64,000 nt of DNA from Arsenicibacter sp965247375. GTDB taxonomy: Bacteria > Bacteroidota > Bacteroidia > Cytophagales > Spirosomataceae. Position numbers and translations under genes: made by a program. This document shows positions 60,699 to 64,000 of this stretch, piece by piece; position 1 is the first letter of the stretch, and every line of letters starts with the position of its first letter. Under the pieces are notes generated by a model. That model was given only the letters and a program-made list of their open reading frames with translations, made no database searches and was not told the origin of the DNA. The stretch covers positions 1-64,000 of the forward strand of contig CBDFHU010000032.1 in the NCBI GenBank assembly GCA_965247375.1, given 5' to 3'.

Positions 60699-62057
60699 AT
60701 GGAGCAGCACGAGATTAGGGAATACTTCGATCAACATAGTATACAGAAAGTAAAATTTGCCTTTGCCGACATCGACGGGGTGCTGCGGGGCAAAGTCATC
60801 AGCCGCCGGAAATTTGAGGCCGGCCTCAAAGCCGGTTACGGCTTCTGCAACGTAGTCTTTGGCTGGGACAGTGCCGATAATCCCTACGATCAGGTCAAAC
60901 TGACAGGCTGGCATTCCGGGTATCCCGATACGCCCACCCGCATCGACCTGTCTACCTTCCGCCGGATTCCCTGGGAAGATAACCTGCCGTTTTTTCTCGC
61001 CGATTTCAGCCATGCCGACGGCAACGATCTGGTCGCCTGTCCCCGTAGTCTGCTGAAACGAATCGCGCGGCAATGCGAAGCACTCGGTTACCGCGCCGAA
61101 ATGGCCCAGGAGTTTGAATGGTTCAATTTCCGCGAAACGCCGCAGTCGCTCCACGAAAAAGATTTCCGCAATCCGGAGCCGCTAACACCGGGTATGTTCG
61201 GATACTCAATTCTGCGGCCGTCGCTCGAAACGGCTTTTTACCACGACCTGTTTGACCTCCTGACCGAATTTGATGTACCACTCGAAGGCTTGCATACCGA
61301 AACCGGACCGGGCGTTTATGAGGCGGCTATCCACCACGACGAAGTGGTGCGGGCTGCCGACAAGGCGGTACTGTTTAAGACGGCGGTGAAGGAAATTGCC
61401 TACAAACACGGCATCATGGCCACGTTCATGGCCAAGTGGCATGCTGATCTGCCCGGGTGCAGCGGCCACATTCATCAGAGCCTCTGGACGCCCGACGGGT
61501 CGAAAAACCTGTTCTACGACCCGACGCAGCCCGATAATATGAGCGAACTGTTCCGGCAGTACCTGGCCGGTCAGTTGTATTGTCTGCCGCATATCCTGCC
61601 GATGCTGGCCCCGACGGTCAACAGCTACAAACGGCTGGTCGAAGGCGCCTGGGCACCGACAACCGTTACGTGGTCGGTCGATAACCGGACAACGGCCCTG
61701 CGGGTACTGAACCATGCCGAATCGTACACGCGGCTGGAGCAGCGCGTATCGGGCTCGGACACCAACCCGTATCTGGCCATTGCGGCCTCGCTGGCGTCGG
61801 GCCTGTACGGCATCCGGCATCAGCTGACACTGGATGTACCGGCGACGGTCGGAAACGGATATGCCAACAAAACAAACGGCGTCATTCCGGCGAATCTGTG
61901 GGAAGCGACGCAGGTGATGAAGCAATCACCGGTGGCGGCGGAACTGTTTGGCGAAGGCTTTGTTGACCATTTTACGCAGACGCGCGAATGGGAATGGCGG
62001 CAGTATGTCCGTCAGGTAAGCGATTGGGAACTAAAGCGTTATTTCGAAATCATCTAG
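60699..62057 (+). CDS. Glutamine synthetase family protein (PuuA-like gamma-glutamyl ligase)
   Basis: A 452-residue ATP-dependent ligase. Family blocks: FAFADIDGVLRGKVI at the N-terminus, AQEFEWFNF, ETGPGVYEAAIHHDEVVRAAD (metal-binding Glu residues), CSGHIHQSLW, NRTTALRV and SDTNPYLAIAA. The length and spacing fit gamma-glutamylpolyamine-synthetase-like enzymes rather than housekeeping glutamine synthetase, and no PII or adenylylation neighbours are present. The ATG at 60699 is preferred to a TTG at 60681. It forms a tight run with the kinase-like gene (17 bases apart) and the HAD gene. The amine substrate is unknown. Confidence 0.9.
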   Translation: MEQHEIREYFDQHSIQKVKFAFADIDGVLRGKVISRRKFEAGLKAGYGFCNVVFGWDSADNPYDQVKLTGWHSGYPDTPTRIDLSTFRRIPWEDNLPFFLADFSHADGNDLVACPRSLLKRIARQCEALGYRAEMAQEFEWFNFRETPQSLHEKDFRNPEPLTPGMFGYSILRPSLETAFYHDLFDLLTEFDVPLEGLHTETGPGVYEAAIHHDEVVRAADKAVLFKTAVKEIAYKHGIMATFMAKWHADLPGCSGHIHQSLWTPDGSKNLFYDPTQPDNMSELFRQYLAGQLYCLPHILPMLAPTVNSYKRLVEGAWAPTTVTWSVDNRTTALRVLNHAESYTRLEQRVSGSDTNPYLAIAASLASGLYGIRHQLTLDVPATVGNGYANKTNGVIPANLWEATQVMKQSPVAAELFGEGFVDHFTQTREWEWRQYVRQVSDWELKRYFEII

Positions 62058-62074
62058 TACAACAAAACAGATAC

Positions 62075-63118
62075 ATGCGAATGATTGATTACCCGGCCAT
62101 TATCCGACAGGCCTGGGCGGCTTTTGATGCCTCACATACGATTCATACCATTGAAGACATCAGTGCAAAGGTATCGACCAACCACGTGTTCCGGGTGCGG
62201 TTCGATAACGACGATATTGTCATTGCCAAACTGTCTTACTTTGGTAAATACGAACACTTTAAGGAAGACCACCGGATTATTCATGCCCTGGCCAATAACC
62301 TGCTCTACCCGTTTGAGAATGTGCTGGCCAAGTCGCTGCTGAAGAATAATCAGGTATTTACGTACCGCTTCAAAGACGAGCTGATTGATACGTGGGTGGT
62401 GTTTTATAACCCGATCCGGACCATGCACCGGATGCCGCGCCGGCTCGACGAAGAGCACATCCGGAAGCTGGGCGGTGAGATCGGCCGGTTTCACAAGGCG
62501 TGTTCACGGGTGGCAAACGTGCTGCCGAAATCGTCGAAAACCCTGCGGAGCGATATTCAGAGCCTTGTGGATATGCTGGATACCGAAGCGGGTCAGTATG
62601 AGCACCGGAATCATGTTGATTACCTGAAGAAGCAGTGCGAAACGTTCCTCAAAAACCGCCAGAAACTGGTACACGGGTCGGTCGAGACCATGCCGGTATT
62701 CGTAGACTGGAACATCGGAAATTTTTCCGTAACCGATGACCTGAAGCTGTACTCACGCTGGGACTATGACTGGTTCCGGATCAGTTACCGGGTGATGGAC
62801 TTCTATTTCTTCAGCCGAGTCGTATCCGATGCGGGCGACCGGACCGTATTCAGTTACCTGATCGGGCCGATGATGGAAGAGCGTTTCCTGATGTTTTTAC
62901 AGGAATACCACAAGGTCTATCCGCTGACCGAAAACGAGGTGCGGTTCATGAAAGAGGCCTACCGGTTTTTTATCCTGAATTACGTGATCAAGTACGGGCG
63001 GTATTTCTTCCACCGGACCTATGCCACGAAGCTGCAACGCGAGGCCTACGATATTTACCTGCCTTCCATCGACAAGCTGTTTGATGCCGATGTCATCCTG
63101 AAAGCGCTGAAAATCTGA
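62075..63118 (+). CDS. APH-like phosphotransferase (kinase) with altered catalytic loop
   Basis: A 347-residue protein-kinase-like fold. IVIAKLSY (Lys52) fits the ATP lysine, VFVDWNIGNFSV fits the catalytic loop (Asp211 and Asn216, spacing as in HxDxxxxN), and SRWDYDWFRISY (Asp230) fits the metal-binding DFG-like motif. The usual histidine two places before Asp211 is Phe, so it is not a standard aminoglycoside phosphotransferase. The C-terminal half is helical and aromatic-rich (FFHRTYATKLQREAYDIYL). The ATG at 62075 (MRMIDYPAII) is chosen; a second ATG is two codons on. It is probably a small-molecule kinase acting with its flanking ligase and phosphatase. Confidence 0.82.
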   Translation: MRMIDYPAIIRQAWAAFDASHTIHTIEDISAKVSTNHVFRVRFDNDDIVIAKLSYFGKYEHFKEDHRIIHALANNLLYPFENVLAKSLLKNNQVFTYRFKDELIDTWVVFYNPIRTMHRMPRRLDEEHIRKLGGEIGRFHKACSRVANVLPKSSKTLRSDIQSLVDMLDTEAGQYEHRNHVDYLKKQCETFLKNRQKLVHGSVETMPVFVDWNIGNFSVTDDLKLYSRWDYDWFRISYRVMDFYFFSRVVSDAGDRTVFSYLIGPMMEERFLMFLQEYHKVYPLTENEVRFMKEAYRFFILNYVIKYGRYFFHRTYATKLQREAYDIYLPSIDKLFDADVILKALKI

Positions 63119-63202
63119 TGCGGGCGGGTAACACATACCTGCCCTTGTACACCATTTTACCGGAAAAAAGCAAAAGCCGTACTTACCGAATTTTACCTCC
63201 AT

Positions 63203-64000
63203 ATGTCGCAGTTCGAGTCATTTAAACACGTTGTCGATCAGTATAAAGTGATTTTTTTCGATGCTTTCGGCGTCCTGAAAAACTCAAACGGATTGATTCC
63301 GGGAATTGAAAAAACGTTTGCCTACCTGAAAGAGCAAAAAAAGGAGTTTTATGTCCTGACGAATGATGCCTCGCGGAGTCCTGAGGCACTGGCGCAGTCG
63401 TACCACAAGCTGGAGATGTACGATATTGTGCCGGAGTGCATTATTTCGTCGGGAATGCTGGCCCGCGAGTACCTGCAACTGAAAGTAAACCACGGGACCG
63501 TTGCCTATCTGGGTACCGAAAAGTCGGCGCATTACATCGAAACGGCGGGGCTCAAAACGCTGTCGATCCGCGAACTCGACCTGAACGATATCGACGAGGT
63601 TAACGCCCTGGTTTTTCTGGACGACGAAGGCTTCGACTGGAACACCGACCTGAACAAAACCGTCAACCTGCTTCGCCGCCGGAACATTCCGGTGATTGTG
63701 GCTAACACCGACAACACCTATCCGGTCTCGAAAAACCAGATTGCGATTGCCATCGGCGGGGTGGCCAAAATGATTGAAACCATTGTCGGTAAGCAGTTTA
63801 TGCGTTTCGGGAAGCCCGACGCCCAGATGTTTATCTTCGCCTACGAGCACATCAACAGTTATCCGGCCGTCGGCCGGAAAGACATCCTGATGGTGGGGGA
63901 TACGCTGCATACCGACATTCTGGGCGGCAACAAATTCGGCCTCGACACCGCCCTGGTCCTGACCGGTAATACCCTCGCCGACGACGTGGACGTCCGCGTC
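63203..64000 (+). CDS. HAD-IIA-type hydrolase, 3' end beyond the window
   Basis: The first 266 codons of a haloacid-dehalogenase-superfamily phosphatase are present. Motif I is VIFFDAFGVLKNS, with nucleophile Asp20 but Phe instead of the usual second Asp. Motif II is LTNDASRSP, the lysine is in GKPDAQMF, and motif III is MVGDTLHTDILGG. A cap domain lies between, as in NagD/class IIA. It is the third gene of the ligase-kinase-phosphatase run, 84 bases after the kinase. A likely job is removing a phosphate from a small metabolite. Confidence 0.88.
   Translation, partial: MSQFESFKHVVDQYKVIFFDAFGVLKNSNGLIPGIEKTFAYLKEQKKEFYVLTNDASRSPEALAQSYHKLEMYDIVPECIISSGMLAREYLQLKVNHGTVAYLGTEKSAHYIETAGLKTLSIRELDLNDIDEVNALVFLDDEGFDWNTDLNKTVNLLRRRNIPVIVANTDNTYPVSKNQIAIAIGGVAKMIETIVGKQFMRFGKPDAQMFIFAYEHINSYPAVGRKDILMVGDTLHTDILGGNKFGLDTALVLTGNTLADDVDVRV

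Overview
The window looks like a chromosome segment of a Bacteroidota bacterium, most likely order Cytophagales and close to Spirosoma and its relatives (Spirosomaceae). The evidence is the set of lineage-typical families (DUF4270 next to glmS, DUF5686 with a carboxypeptidase-regulatory domain, GLPGLI next to an outer-membrane TonB-type barrel, DUF4861 next to a FucP-type transporter, an OxyR that keeps both redox cysteines). Candidate promoters also follow the Bacteroidota TTG / TAnnTTTG pattern. I see no rRNA, tRNA, insertion sequence, prophage or CRISPR array.

Layout. 1-9.6 kb: end of a DUF4270 protein, glmS, oxyR, a secreted protein, hemH, a Uma2-type nuclease, the ahpC-ahpD peroxidase pair and an unrecognised 349-residue protein. 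9.6-18.5 kb: an OmpA-like lipoprotein-size protein, an EamA exporter with NAD synthetase, rpoN (sigma-54), a penicillin-acylase-family hydrolase and msrB. 18.6-26.1 kb: DUF5686 outer-membrane protein, class II aldolase, an rRNA pseudouridine synthase with a NadR-like kinase, an orphan sensor kinase and a DUF4142 lipoprotein. 26.5-35.8 kb: a divergent carbohydrate locus. DUF4861 and a FucP-type transporter run leftward; a haem-containing sugar dehydrogenase-like protein, a TIM-barrel isomerase, a gluconate/KduD-type dehydrogenase and a hexuronate/hexonate-type MFS transporter run rightward. 36.3-43.7 kb: ABC-F ATPase, a thioredoxin-fold protein without cysteines, an NhaP antiporter, a TetR-SDR pair and fabF. 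43.7-52.2 kb: clpB, a second TetR operon (TetR, DsbA/FrnE-like, nitroreductase), superoxide dismutase, a 2-oxoglutarate oxygenase and chromate transporter. 52.2-60.5 kb: a two-component system, a heparinase II/III-type lyase, GLPGLI protein and TonB-type receptor. 60.7-64 kb: a tight cluster of glutamine-synthetase-like ligase, APH-like kinase and HAD phosphatase, open at the window edge.

Themes. Oxidative-stress functions are scattered through the window (OxyR, AhpC/AhpD, MsrB, SOD, DsbA-like and nitroreductase) rather than gathered in one operon. Two TetR regulators each have a matching palindrome just before their own gene and a second copy just before the gene they probably control. The first TetR site also sits in the promoter zone of the divergent fabF. 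Many intergenic spaces hold long perfect palindromes, several of them belonging to recurring families.

Data quality. Six genes (glmS, fba, two enzymes or redox proteins, and both TetR genes) are each broken by one base, always at a short homopolymer, and each is restored to full family length by changing that run by one base. This points to sequencing or consensus errors rather than gene decay. The most promising candidate for an undescribed system is the ligase-kinase-phosphatase cluster at the right edge.
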